From contig NC_046623.1 in assembly GCF_900324465.2 (NCBI RefSeq), positions 13,793,721-13,857,720 of the forward strand: DNA of 64,000 nucleotides, read 5' to 3'. Below, piece after piece: positions 22,011-35,400 of this stretch. The position numbers and the translations under genes are program-made. The notes beneath the pieces were generated by a model. It was not told the DNA's origin and made no database searches. It saw only the letters and a program-made list of their open reading frames with translations. Position 1 is the stretch's first letter, and each line of letters opens with the position of its first letter. This stretch comes from Anabas testudineus. Lineage: Eukaryota > Chordata > Actinopteri > Anabantiformes > Anabantidae.

Positions 22011-23000
22011 GTTGATTTGGCCTTTGTAAATGAGTTACATGCGGTTATGGTGCTGCAATGAACGATCTGCAATGACAGTTATGATTTCATATTTTTTTTA
22101 TAATTGTATTTGTCAGTTTTTATAATAATGTGTTTTCACTTATTGAATCCAGTCTGGCTTCTTTGGTTTTGCTGGTTTCCCAAACACAATTATACTTTTT
22201 CTTTAGCAGCACAGAAACAAATGGCCCTAATGCCTGTCTTTTAAAGGTTTGTATAATTGTGGACTTCATATGGGTGGCAGTTTCTGATTGTTTCAGTCAT
22301 TGTAACAGGAATGTAGATGTTCATGGATAGGAAAAAAGCATCGTAGTTAAAATCCACACCACACTCATAAACACAGGCACAGACCACATGCAGTTAATAT
22401 GGCAGTAACAGAGAGAGAGAGATGGTGCACACGTGAGATACAGAATTACTCATTCTCTGATGTCTTCCCTTTGCAGTTACGTCAAATCACCATGGAAAAT
22501 CAATTTCATCAGAGTTTCCTAAAATACATACAAAATACATTTAAAAATGCTTGAAAGTAATCTGAAGGATGGTGAAACCCCATGACAAATTCTTCCATGA
22601 TAAATTCCATCATGCAGTGGTTTGGAGGAAACCTTCTCTCAGGCAATGAGCTCTACAACCTGCCATTAAGCAAGTACAGACGTAAAAAAGATGGGACTAT
22701 GACACAGAGAGAAATAATGACAATTTAAACACTCGTGATTATATTTATTATTTTACTGTTATTACATTCAGGGACTTTTCTGCACAGGATGTTTGAGAGC
22801 TGAAATACAAGGTGAAAATCACATGCTTCACAGGAATATAATGGATGGTAGCTCAGAATCATTTTGCATACACCGGTGTTTAACTTGTCCCCCAGGACAT
22901 CAAGCAGACATTACAGGAAATAAATTTCCACCAGTTCTTATAATTTGTGTTCCTTATTTTCCCAGGTGTTTCCTTTATTTTTGTGGCTGATTCTCTCCCA

Positions 23001-23032
23001 TACACTGTAAAAGAAAATTGTTTTACAGTGTA
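23001..23032. repeat. Perfect 12-bp inverted repeat (hairpin)
   Basis: TACACTGTAAAA (23001-23012), an 8-nt loop, then TTTTACAGTGTA (23021-23032). The arms are exactly complementary. 'CACTGTAAAA' ends recur in fish repeats, so this may be the fused ends of a decayed DNA element. There is no T-run and no gene for it to terminate. Confidence 0.7.
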
Positions 23033-23985
23033 CTACAAAGACTGAGAACACGTTGTACACACCAAATCATAATATATAACACAGTCTATTTCATAGTAGG
23101 TTTGACAGACTTTGTTTAATCTCAATTATGAAAAAATTGAAATGTAAATAATTGAAATGTAAACAATCAAAATAGAAATGAAGTAAAAACCTATGCCTAC
23201 AGAAGTAGTAGTCATATATGCTATATAACAGCTCCTGTCTGAACAAATATAAGTTGCCATTACAGTATCAAAAGAGTTATTTTTGTTGTAGTCTGCACAA
23301 GCCATTTTCATTTGTCAGCAGGATCTGGATAGAATAATGACCATTTAGAAACTCAGGGACATCTGAGTCATGCATCTCTGAGGGGTCCCTGCAGCCCTGC
23401 ACATGATGAATGAGGAAAGAGCTTCAAACAGTGGGCTGTCCAGATGGACAAATGAATGGTTTGGTTCAGAGTTTTAGTTTTATCTTCCATCTTGAGGCAG
23501 CATTGGTGAACTTTATACTTAAAGTATCTACTGGACTAAATCTGCATCACATTATCTATATTGTTCCAAAAAAATAAGAAATAAAGTAATTAAGTCAAAT
23601 CTAATCTAAACACAGTTACAACGATAACACACATTATTTTTCCACATTTCCTGCAGTGATACGTGCTAGTGACCTGGTTTTCCTTCCTTGTTAACAGAAG
23701 GGAAACAGGTAAATGGATGAGATATAAGATAAAGGTTAAAGAGTGTTTGCTCTAACAGATCAAATTACACATATGTCCATTTGTCACTTGATAGGCAATG
23801 TCAGAAAAACTGAATAAAAACTAAGTTCCAAGAAATGTCACCTCTGTTGAACAAGCGCTTACACATTCCTCTGTTTACTTTTTCCCTTCGGATTGAAAGA
23901 GAGCAGGTCTTTATTTTCCTTAGACTCTTCCATTACAGTGACTTCCTCTGTGTGCGCGCTCTTCAAGATTCCTTAGGACAACAGA

Positions 23986-24030
<45 letters not shown>
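23986..24030 (+). repeat. (GAT)n microsatellite
   Basis: About 15 uninterrupted GAT triplets read on the plus strand. It lies in non-coding DNA. Confidence 0.95.
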
Positions 24031-27000
24031 CTCAGTGTGTGATCACAGGATCTTGCAGCTGACAGATAAGGACTTTAGCAAATAAACACAACACAAACTC
24101 ATGTGTCAACCTGCTCTGTGGCTAAAAGGACTGCACATTGACTCACAGTAGGGTACAGGAACAAAAGAAATATCAATGTAGACTTTGGTTGTGTTATTTA
24201 TACAGGAAGTATTCATGTGTGCCCATCCAAAAGCACACAAACAAAAAGTCCTTTAATTTTACTGGCTTCCTATACACAGCTTGAATTACAGGACAGACGG
24301 TTATCTGGGACAAAATATAAAGCTCATTACAGGCTCCATCTTCACCGACTGCCTTTGATTCGTCCTTTTTTTTTAGCTCCTCATTTTAATTACACCTTGC
24401 ATCTCACTTTAATTAGATGGTGCTAAACAGCCTGTTTTATTATGGCAACACGTTAGATCACCACAAGATTATATTGATCTGTTATTGTAGAGATTAAGAC
24501 ACAATTTGGAAACGAACACAAACTGGATGTGTGCACCCCGATGAAGTCAAATTGATTTTATTTACTGTCATTGTTATATAGTGATGCAGTGCAGAACCTC
24601 ACTATTACAGTAATATAACCTACAGATGGAGGTATATAACTTCCCAAAGTCCATCTATTTAGTATAAAAATCCATCTGTATGTCACATTCATCTCCTGTT
24701 CATCAGCTGAACAGTGACTGAAGAGAAATATAAACAATCCTGATACTCGTACATTTAACTGATGAGTAAATGAGTATGTTCCAGTTGCAGATATTCAGAG
24801 AAGCAAAACACACATACACCTACAAGCAGCAATGATGACAAATGCGAAACATGCATTCTGTTCTTCATGAGGTCCAGTGTTTAGCAGTTTTTTGTGGCGC
24901 TAACCTCTGCTTTACTTTGTGCGTAACATGACCACTTCAATCATTTGGAACAGATCAAAGCTCCTCGAGGTTCATGATTTTGTTCCATTTCACCATTTCA
25001 TCACCGGACATGATTTAGTGCAGGCCCTTTACTGACCTCTGCAGATGTACATACAAATACAAATCGCACGCACATGTGAACTGAGCGGTTCTTTTTCCAC
25101 CCAGAACGCTCAATCTGTGTTCACTTTCTGGAGAATATCACTGTAGCACTGATAGCTCTCTGAGGCCACTCAGATGCACATGTGCACGTTACATGGATAC
25201 ACACACACTAGTCTAATGATGGTGATGATTAATTAGTCATATCTGTTGCATTCTGATGTATGATATTTGATTCTTCAATTCAAATGTCTTTGTTTGTCTT
25301 AAAAAGCAAGTTGGATAGTAGTCGTTCCAACTATTTACCACAGTTTATAAGGCAGTAGTTTGTGTTTATATGTCATATTGGCACATTCAACTGACCAACA
25401 ACTGTAAGGCAGACCCAGAGCACTCTAGAGGGATTACAGGTTACATCTGGCCAAGGATTTCTTCAGAGTCCTCCAGGAAGAACTGGACTACATAATAATG
25501 AAGAAGGATGTATGGGACTTTGTTTAGCCTGCTGCAAGAAGAACTAGATAATTAAAACCACATTAAAACCACCAGGTTGCTTTAATGCCCTTGCTTATTA
25601 TGTTATTGTCAAGAAAGTGGCACAAACTGGTATAGTGTTACCCGACTTCTATTTATAGGGCCTGATACATCTGTAGTGGTGGATCTTGATCCGACAAAAG
25701 AATCGTCATAAGCCTAAGAAAACATCCTGAGTAGGTTGTTAGTGTGTACCATAATCTTCACAGACAACTCTGAACTCTGTGGCTGACACTTACACAGTCG
25801 TACAAAGAAAAAGGAAACAGCATGTCTGCCATGTGCCGTTCCACAAAGGTATGATTTTTCCTCGTTCTGTTGAAATTCCACATCGCTGAAACTCTTTAGT
25901 TACTCAACTGTATCCTTCTACAAAATACTAAAAGCCAAATTTGAAACTCTGCAGAACTCCAGCTGTCAAACTTGATCAAACCATAAACTTCACATTCACT
26001 GATTGTTGTGCAATGCCAGGTGTTTTTTGTCTGCTGTTTGTAAAGTTCTCCTAACATCTCTAATTATGCCAATATTTCCTCAATGAACTTAAAAGAATTG
26101 GACTTAATGTGTTTCGTATGACCTGGCAAAGTTCAGTATGTGGCAGGGCAAAGGGAGATACTTGATACAGATTACTGTCCTGTGTTTATGACTTCATAAA
26201 AAAATAGTCATGCTAATTATATAACCCCATCTACAGGCATTTAGGACACCAACCAAACAAGGCTAGCAATATCCGGCACCATGGGAATTTGTGGAGCATA
26301 TAAACTGGGCCCAGGATACGACTCATGCAGGTTTATGCTGTATATCGTGTAGTAGTGTATTCAAGCAACATCAATTTACATCATCCAAAGTTATACTCAG
26401 TAATGTTATGCACAAACCAAGCCTGTGTTTAGGCACAAAGACCTCAAGTAGAACACAGAATATTCCAGTCACACCTACATTAAAGATCCCCTGTCATTCC
26501 CAAAAGCTAACTGGAGAGTCTTTTGTAAATGTCTATAAACAGTGAAAAGGTTAAGACCACAGATGATGTAAGCAGTGGAGGAATCAACTCATGACCACTG
26601 CCACACGCACACAGCAAAGCCAATAGTGCAGCCCAACACAAGGCAGCAAACATAATGCATAGATGCAGATATATCAACACTGTGTCCAGCAGTTTATTTG
26701 TAGAAAAACAAAAAAAATACATTTGTAAAATACAGTAAACTTTTTAAACATTTAAAAAGTGCAAAAGGACAGGATACGAGAATCACTGATGAAGAATAGT
26801 TTATTCAATGTATTTATTGAACAGAAAGGTGTCATTGTGTAAACTCTGCTGTTACTATTTAGACCTTGGAGAAACTGAAACTCATTACAAAAAGCAATCC
26901 ACTCAAATTGTGTATTGTTGTTATTAATGATGCACATGGTTAGACTGTGCTCTGATATAAGTTTATAAGACTACTATAAAATATGCTACCTGTCCTCTGT

Positions 27001-30000
27001 CCTCGCCCACCTTAAAACCCACCAAGTATTATTCTAAGCTGTAATTACAGGCCCCTTTTCCTTCCACCCCCAATGTCACTCACACTGTCTGAAGCCTTTT
27101 ATCTTTTCAGCCCCCAGTCGCAGTCACATAACTTTCTCCTTCTCTAAAGGAGTCTCAGTTCCTTCCTCAGAGCATAATACAGTACCACCCCTGTAATCAC
27201 CCAAAATGTCACATGGAACATGCAAAAATGATCAATGTATCTAAAATGAAATGTATTTTCCAGGCACAAAAACACCCACACTTTACTATTATACAAGAAC
27301 AAGAAAGCAGCGGAGTATTTTACATGTGATCCCTGTATTTGGATTAGTCAAAGCAGCTTTTTAGCCGGCCAGCATTATTGAAATTAGGTCTGGTCAAAGG
27401 TCATTTCTACTGAAGTATAGTCTTAGTACGCACACCTGTCATCTATTGTTTGTCTTATCTTTTGGCCCAGTGATAGTTTACAGTTCATACAGTTCAGGAA
27501 ACAGAATCAAAAACACTCACAACAGTGACTCCATGTTGTACACTAAGAGTCCTGTGTGCAGTAATGCTGAGGTGTGTGCAAAATCTCTGTTTCCAGACGG
27601 AAACTCCAGTCATGTGGACGGAGACTGACACTGGATATTTTTCCCTAACACAGACCAGACTGAGGAAGTGGCACCTTATCTAATCCACAGTATGTCCAAC
27701 CAGTCCTCCTCAACCCGAAGCTACTTACACCAACATTACTAATAAGCGAGCAGATTTTTTTTCTCTATCCTTGCAGCACTGTTCTCTTTTTGTTATAAAT
27801 AAATTAGTTAAAAACAAATCAAACTCAATTTTTTTTTCTATATTGAGCACGACAGTCTCATTACTTTTTATTATTGTCTTAAACTTCTGGCTTCTGTTCA
27901 TCTATCAAATTACATGGTCAATCAGTCTCAACTTGCAGCCACCACGCTGAAAAAAAAAGCATAAAATCCCCCTGATCTGCCATTTCTGGAATCTTATTCT
28001 GTCTGCAGATGGCTTATTCAGACACTGACACTTCTTTCAAACATGCATTGCCAGTGATGTTACTGCACAGATGCACACATGTGATAATGCACAGCCCTCC
28101 CCTTGTTCTGACTTTGGAGTCTTGTCCTCTTTCTCTGTTTTTCCAGCGCCCCATCTCATCGACAGTTTTGTTGAGAGGAATAAAGGTAAAGAATTCACAA
28201 CTAATCCACAACATACGTGTTGACCTTGCAATCAGAAAAGCAATGGATTGACAGTTCTTGAAGTTTCTCAAGAGGGCTGATTTAAAATGTCTGACACAAA
28301 CATTTTGAGTTTCGAAACCACATGCCAGACTTGGAGAGCAGATCCACCTCACCCCCACTCAACAGCGCGATAACGCTGAAGCAGGTCAGTGCTCTTTTTC
28401 AGCCTTATCTCATGCCTTGCAATTTATGGGATAAGCATTGCACTTTTACAGTAACCTATAAAGTGTAACCACTATGAAGAAATTAATGGCTTCAGTAGTG
28501 AAGTTATAACGAACATGATGCCATTTGAAATTGCCTTATCTGATAAGCCTTAGCCTTGTAGATGAACAGCATCACACACACATTTGTCAATGCTCTTTAA
28601 CGCACCACCTTCACCTTTTTCATCACTGCACCATGCAACTTCACCTCTAATTCTGGTGAGATGCCAGCTGGCTGCTGGCCAATTTACTGCACAACCCCTG
28701 CTTTGATGACAGACACATATTTCCAGCACTGCGTTTGAGTGTGCAAGTTTATTTTGCTTGTGGCTGTTCTGTGGTGCGGCATGAATCAAAACAATAGCTG
28801 CAGTCATTCAGCACCTAACGGGTGGCCACCGTGGTTTTATTAGGTTTAAAGTAATTCACACTTTCCTACTGCTAAGGATTTTCTACCACAGACAGTGAAT
28901 TTAACTGTGTCGTTGTTTTAGCATTTCAGATTCTTTAATCTATCTAACAAATTGATTATGATATAATTTTAAGCACAGCACCACACTCAACTATGACACA
29001 ATTCAAATGTTGAGTTTCATCCACTAATATAAGTCACTACATGTGTTTTTATTGTATTATTACATTATTATTGTATGTGGTTTGTGTTAGTGAGTGCAAG
29101 AAAATCCTCCTCCGAAAAACGAAACATTTAGCTGTACTAATTGTCCTTCTTGTGTTATACAACAAGTAGTTTAGATTTTGTGTTGTGGAATTCTGAAGAA
29201 TCTAAATTTCTGTACAATAACTCAGTTTAGTTTGATGAGTATGAATCTGTAGCTCCCTGTAACTCCCTATATTTACACCAACATGGGGTGAGAATGTGTA
29301 AGAATGAGGCCATCGCTCTGTTAACCTAGTACACAAACGAGAAAGACATATAGACTCAGGTGTTTCCCATTCACCGCTGCATGTGCATCTTTGTTGCCTC
29401 AGGCATTTTTGTGAGGCAATAAAGCAACCAGGTGACATTCACTTCAGCCTCCAGGACAATAAAACCAAAGAGATTGCACTCCTGTGAGCCCCTTGGTATT
29501 TCTCCAGTCATTGTAGTAAAGACCATGACTTTCGCTTCTCATTAAGCATAAATACACTGTAGACATTAACAAACCTCTCAATTTCAGATTCATTACAATC
29601 TCAATATGTGTGATGTCCCTCAACACACATATTGACAAACCATGTCTCCACAACAGATTGGAAAGGTGATGTTTGCAGCTTTGGGAAGCTCACAGCTGCC
29701 ATCAGACATGCTACAAGCTTTTATAAGTGTTTGAGCGAGTTCCCAGGATACACAGGGACCACATTCTGTAAAAAAACAGATGGAATAATCATGTGAAAGT
29801 GAATCTGTTTTGGCGCTGGGTGCCAGATAAAACATCTGTGTAGGTAGTTTGTATTTGCTCCAATAATTTTATAAAACATTTCATATGTAAAAATACTTGT
29901 TTGCTATAGTAACTCCACATTAACTCTTTAAAGGTAGAAAACACTGCTGCACTGAGTAACTGTGATCACATAAAGAAAGTAAGGGCTAAGTAAGTAAGAG

Positions 30001-30841
30001 TTGGTTTCTGATCAAGACATATGTTTTTCAGTAGTTGCAGACGTATATCTGCATGAGAGAACACATTAGATCTAGTACAAAGGAACCTGGACGTCTAGAT
30101 TGTAGCTACATGTGCGTTTAACTGAATTTGATTGACTGTATGTTAAGTCCATTAAAATAAATTTGAAAGCCATTTGCATACACAGAGAGATGTATGAAAA
30201 TAATTTGTGTTCATTTGATCAGATCAATGTGGGGCAAATACTGAATGAACAGTGTTTATGACATAAAATGCTGCAATGAATAATCACATGCAACATTTTT
30301 CCTCATTAATTGCTTGTCACTCATTAATAAAATCTAAATTCTATCTACATGCAACAACTGAACACAAAACCTGTCCTGCATTCTCACTGTACACTTGGTT
30401 TTGTCCATGTCATATTTGCATATTGGATCACAACTGGCTTCCACACTAATTGTGACAAAATCATGTTCATACAAACATGTCTTAAACTAAAATTTGAGGT
30501 AAGCCAAGATAAACTTTCCACCTTCAACTGATGTGAATGAAACCATTTTCTAGTGTCAAACTCAGCTCGTAGATCATTCTGCACAGCAAAGCTTAAGTGA
30601 AGTAAAAATAAACAAAAGACATTTCACAAAATCTGTGGTTGTATGTGTGGCCAGTGGGAGGGCGCTACATTACATTGGCTTTGAATTTGATGAAACCACC
30701 TTCAGTGGCAACTTCCTGCTAATATTCTAGAAGACGCTCTATGGGTTGTTTTCCAGCAGCCTATATACTGTATGTCCTTTCCTGTTGTCTGGGATCTGGT
30801 GGTTAGTCTGTTCATTGTTCGACATTCATTGGATACAGTTG

Positions 30842-31031
30842 GGGTGGTGTAGTGGTTAGTCCTCACAGCAAGAAATACCAGTGTTTGAATCCACGGGTTG
30901 GCTGGGGGCCTTTCTGTGTGGAGTTACTCTCCGGGGTCTAGGGTGTACCCAGCTTCTCGCCCAATCACAGCTGTGATAGGCTCCAGTATTTCCATGACCG
31001 TTAAGATAATAAATGGATGGATGGATGGATA
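30842..31031 (+). repeat. tRNA-derived SINE relic with (TGGA)n tail
   Basis: It starts 'GGGTGGTGTAGTGGTTAGTC', which gives an A-box-like start, continues with 'CACAGCAAGAAATACC' and 'GTTTGAATCC' (a good B box), then 'CCTTTCTGTGTGGAGTT', 'GGGTGTACCCAGCTTCTCGC', 'GCTGTGATAGGCTCCAG' and ends in TGGA repeats at 31013-31030. This order is a very widespread fish SINE-type repeat. The middle is partly deleted, so the copy is old and inactive. Confidence 0.75.
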
Positions 31032-32409
31032 GAGTTGTGGATTGTTATGTAAGTTAAAGAAACTGTAGCACACAAAGCTACAAAAGACTGGCCTAGACCA
31101 GACTTCAGCTGCCAGGCCTGCTTAGTCACTCCGCATGATGAAGCACAAGTCAACATCTGGAGATTATTGAAAGCACGGGGCCAGGTCTGATGTTATATCT
31201 CATCTTTCTCCTTGCCGATTTAAGTATTCCTTTTATAGGCACAGTTATACAGAATAATACATTGGTGGTAAGAGAGGGAAGTGAAACAACTTCTGGATGA
31301 CTCACACTGTGAACTTGACACAGTTTAAGTGAAATGTAATGTTTCTTAATGTAAACACTTCAATTTAGGTGAGGAAAAGGAAAATGATTGTTTATCTGCT
31401 ACAGTAATAAGGTTTATATAGGGAATGTTTTGGGGTTCCTTTGTTTCCTTGCATTGAAAATTGACTTTTTCAATACTAGTCATGTTTCTGTCCAGAAACT
31501 ACACCCCAGTTGACAGTGTTCATGGGAACTGTCCTCCACCACTGTTGACAGCGAGGTCTGCACATTATCTAAAACACATTGTTTGGGGAGTAGAAACTTT
31601 TCCAAACGTCCTTTTTGAAATTATAAGCATGGATAAACACAATTAGGGCTAAGTGAGGAAAATGTGACCAGTAAATTGAGTAAACTAACCCTTTCACAAC
31701 TAAAGAATTTTATTTATTCATTTTTTGCTTTTGTTTCAATTAGGAGCAGCAACACAAAAGCTTTATACTTAAGCTATTGCAGTGGGGTTATTTTCTACCC
31801 CCTGAAGTGCATGCCTTTGAACAGCACACATAGGTGCAAAGGTTCTGGTTAAATGTTCACTTTAATATCTTATAACTTTGAATTAGTACAGCACAGTTGC
31901 GTAAAAATAATCCCTATTTGAGCTTTGGCATTATACCAGCTATGACTAAACACGAAACAACCATTTATGAGCTCTACTAACAAACATTTACTTGTTGAAA
32001 GAAATCCTACTTGGTTTGGTAGTGTGGCCACAGTCGTGACATTTTTGCTCAGTACATTATGTGACATGTTTATTTTCTGTGCAAACAGAGCTTTCTTATT
32101 ACTACGGCAGGGTTTCTCTGTTTGAGGTAATGTGTGCTGCGCCACAAGTAAACAAATGTGGCGTACCCGCAGCTCTTCTGTTTTCACTCAGTTGATCACC
32201 TTATTGGTCTCACTGCATTCTTGAAATCTGTGTTGTATTTTTTTTGGGGGGGGGAATCTTACGAGCTGGTAATAGGACATTTCAATTGCCTACAAATGTT
32301 TCTTTTCTCTCTTTATCAAATAAGATTATAAAACATCATATGCAACTAATGTGTACTGCAACAGTTCTTTAGTGCTACAGTAGGTGGTCGACTCATTAGC
32401 ATAAACCTG

Positions 32410-32454
<45 letters not shown>

Positions 32455-35400
32455 TCACAGGTTGTATTTCATGTCTGAACCAGTCCCCTCTCAAACATGA
32501 GCTTGAGAAGTTTTATGTTTGGCGACAGTTAGAGTTGTAAAGTTGAACACTAATGGAGTGTCTCTGTGTGCAAATGACAAAGAGCGAGGTGTAAAAGACA
32601 GGGATGGGAACCAAACCGCAGGAGGACCATCGTCTATGTGACACTAGGGATTTCCAAGTGTGTTTTTGTGAGTGTGCATGTATGCCTATGGCAGCATGTG
32701 CTTCTCAAATTAAAGCTGTGTTTCATTATTTTGAATGGAAATCAGTGATGCTATCAGCAACAAATCACTCCTTATAATTCATTTTTACACCCCACAAAAG
32801 AAACTCCAAGAACTAAGCAGGAAGAAATATAAAACAGATGAGGAACATGTAAGTGTCAAAGTGGGAAGAAGAACAGTGAAGTGCTGATTATTGCAAAGCT
32901 AAAAACCCTGATGTCAGTTCATTGTCATTTTGTCAAGTTGCCATTCCTTTTTAAGCTCCCATAGAGCTTGATAAAAAATGTGTCCGACATTGTTTTCATG
33001 CCAAATCATCATTACTGTTTTTGTGGTTCACATAAGAATAACTTGAATCCCAATTCTGAATTTTGCTCCCACTTGAAATTCAGGGCCTGTCAATCATTGT
33101 TGTTCTTGGCTTGCTGGGAATGAATAATTCCACATGTTACAACAAGGACTTAACCAGATTTCATCCTTGTTTCCAAACTGTCCTTGAACAAGATAGTGAG
33201 TCATTCCAGCACTGTTCTGTATGTGACCCAAAGTTCCTCTTTGTGGGGGGGGTTCAGTGGAGCACCACAAAGGTTTATGCGACAAACAGCACCATCTTGC
33301 TTTTTGATTTCAATTAGAAAAAGCTGTATTTTTTGGTGCATTGGGCTTTTGCATGAGCTGTTGTCCCACTGTTCGCCTCCATGGCACTTGTCCCATTGGA
33401 CACCACTGTACAACATTATGCAAGTCAAGGGAGTAAGATAAGTTGTGACTCCCTTGACTAGATATCTGAGTCCTCTTGATGCCATTACTCACAGTCTTTC
33501 ACAAAAGAGTGGGAAGTATAAGTCATTCCACTGTCTCCTAATCACGTTGCCTCAATTCCATCCACGTGTTTAGTGTGTTGACGGATTTGATTCTCTCTGT
33601 ATTTATGTAGCATTCACTAATGATGCTCCAGTGTAATTTACCCACTGATGATATTGTCCTTTTAAGCAGATCAGATATTGGTTTTGGTGTGGCCGATTTT
33701 TTGTTTTGCCATCGGCTGAATCTACTTGCACCAACAACGTGAGTATTTTAGTGGCAGAGTTCTACCTTTAAAAAAATTTGCGCTTAAAGCTGTTTTGACT
33801 GCATTTGAGTCAGTGAGTTTATATGTTTACAGTATGTGGTTTGAATGGTAACTCTAGTTCAGTCAAGTAAATCCCAGCATACTGTAGCTGTTTCAGCCAT
33901 GAAATAAAACAGATTTAATCTAATCTTTTTGTTAAACCATTACAGCATTTGGGTAAATGTATTAGTTACTTTCCAACTCTAAATAAGCTTTTGATAAATT
34001 AAGGTTTTGCCTGGAATAAAGCTCAGTGTAGAAAATATTGGACAATGGAGAAAGCTAAGATTTTTTCTTTTTATTTGTTTGTTTGTTTTATCTTAAGAGG
34101 ATATTGATGCATGTTAACAGGAATATTATGAGGCTGTTTAAACCATATGTGACCCTCCACACTGAGGTCAAAGGTTAAGCTGTAAGTGACTAATTTGCAC
34201 TTGAAATTCAATCCTAATCCACAGCTCTCACTATAATCCTTTTCCATTCTGTTTCTAACGCACACTATTATTAAGCTTGCTAATCGACAGTAAATTCACT
34301 AGAAATGACAGAGCAGACGTTCTTTACAGGTCACCAGACAATCAATAACGTTGGCAATGCTTCAAATGTGTTTGTTTTTGCCTGTACTGTCAGCCTATTT
34401 GAATGGGGATAGGGGATGAATTCATGCATGCATGTGTGTCATGCCATAATTTAAACACTATTCCCTGAGGGCATATTCATTATTCTGATGAAAGGGTTTA
34501 GAGAGTAACCTAACACTAATGCCAAACACATTTAAATCCCACTTTGGCTATTTGGCTTTGACTTACATCAATGAAAAGCGGAGCACAGTCAGGCCTACCA
34601 GAGGAATGCTGGTAATGTAAAGGAAAAATAACATCAAACTGTAAACAAATGTTGTTGATCTATGGTCAAGACTTGGTCTCTGGTTTGTCATTGTGGTTCC
34701 ACAGTTGTTTGGGCTTTTACCCACATTGACTTTATAGGCACTTATAGTTGGATTTTGTCTGGCACTGATTACATGTACAGTAACAATATCAATGTTTGCA
34801 CACAACAGTTAACTTCAAAACCATGTAGGAGGATTAACTGAAGGTTTTTCATATTTATTTTTAAAAGAAAATCTATTCTTAAATATCAACTTGGCCGTGT
34901 AATGGAGTCACTGCGTTCAGTACTGCTTGCTGTCTAAACCTCCTGTTTAGGATCTGATCCTCATCACAGAGTGATAAATCAGGAAGCACTAGTAGTTTTA
35001 ATTTATAACTGGGTGGGGAGGTCAAAGCAGCAATTTTGAAACAAGTTATGTTGTCTGGGTGTGATGAAAGGCTGAGCTTCCAGCAGCCACAGGCAGCTGT
35101 ATCAGTCTTGCAACAAGTTTTGACCGTCATGTTTCAGGCAGACAGAGGAAACCGTAAAACTTTCAGCTGACAGACACTAAATTTCTTACCTGCTTTATCA
35201 CGCTTTAGGTGTCCTTATATAACCTTCAAAGTTCAGTTCGCCAGTTCACAAGTGCTGAAGCTGAAAAGCTTCTTTTTTCATTATGAATCTTAACATTAGT
35301 TCTAATACATTTCATTTAAAATACAATTAACTGTTAATGTAGCAAGATATCCTGACAAAAAATAAAGTACACCCCACAGAAGGAATAATAAAACAATAAT

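Larger units (their letters stand above)
22011..30841. other. Gene-poor interval, part 1
   Basis: About 8.8 kb upstream of the UGT array without a gene I can support. Open frames are short, lack splice context and do not resemble known proteins. It contains a perfect hairpin at 23001-23032 and a (GAT)n run at 23986-24030. Base composition is AT-rich like the rest of the intergenic DNA. No RNA gene is recognisable. Confidence 0.6.

Noticed and set aside
28014-28358. 114-codon minus-strand frame
   Set aside because: Overlapped by equally long frames on the other strand and in another register; no similarity to a known protein and no promoter or splice context.
30651-30668. Possible CTCF site (CCAGTGGGAGGGCGCT)
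   Set aside because: It matches the core only if one base is skipped, so it is not a gap-free match.
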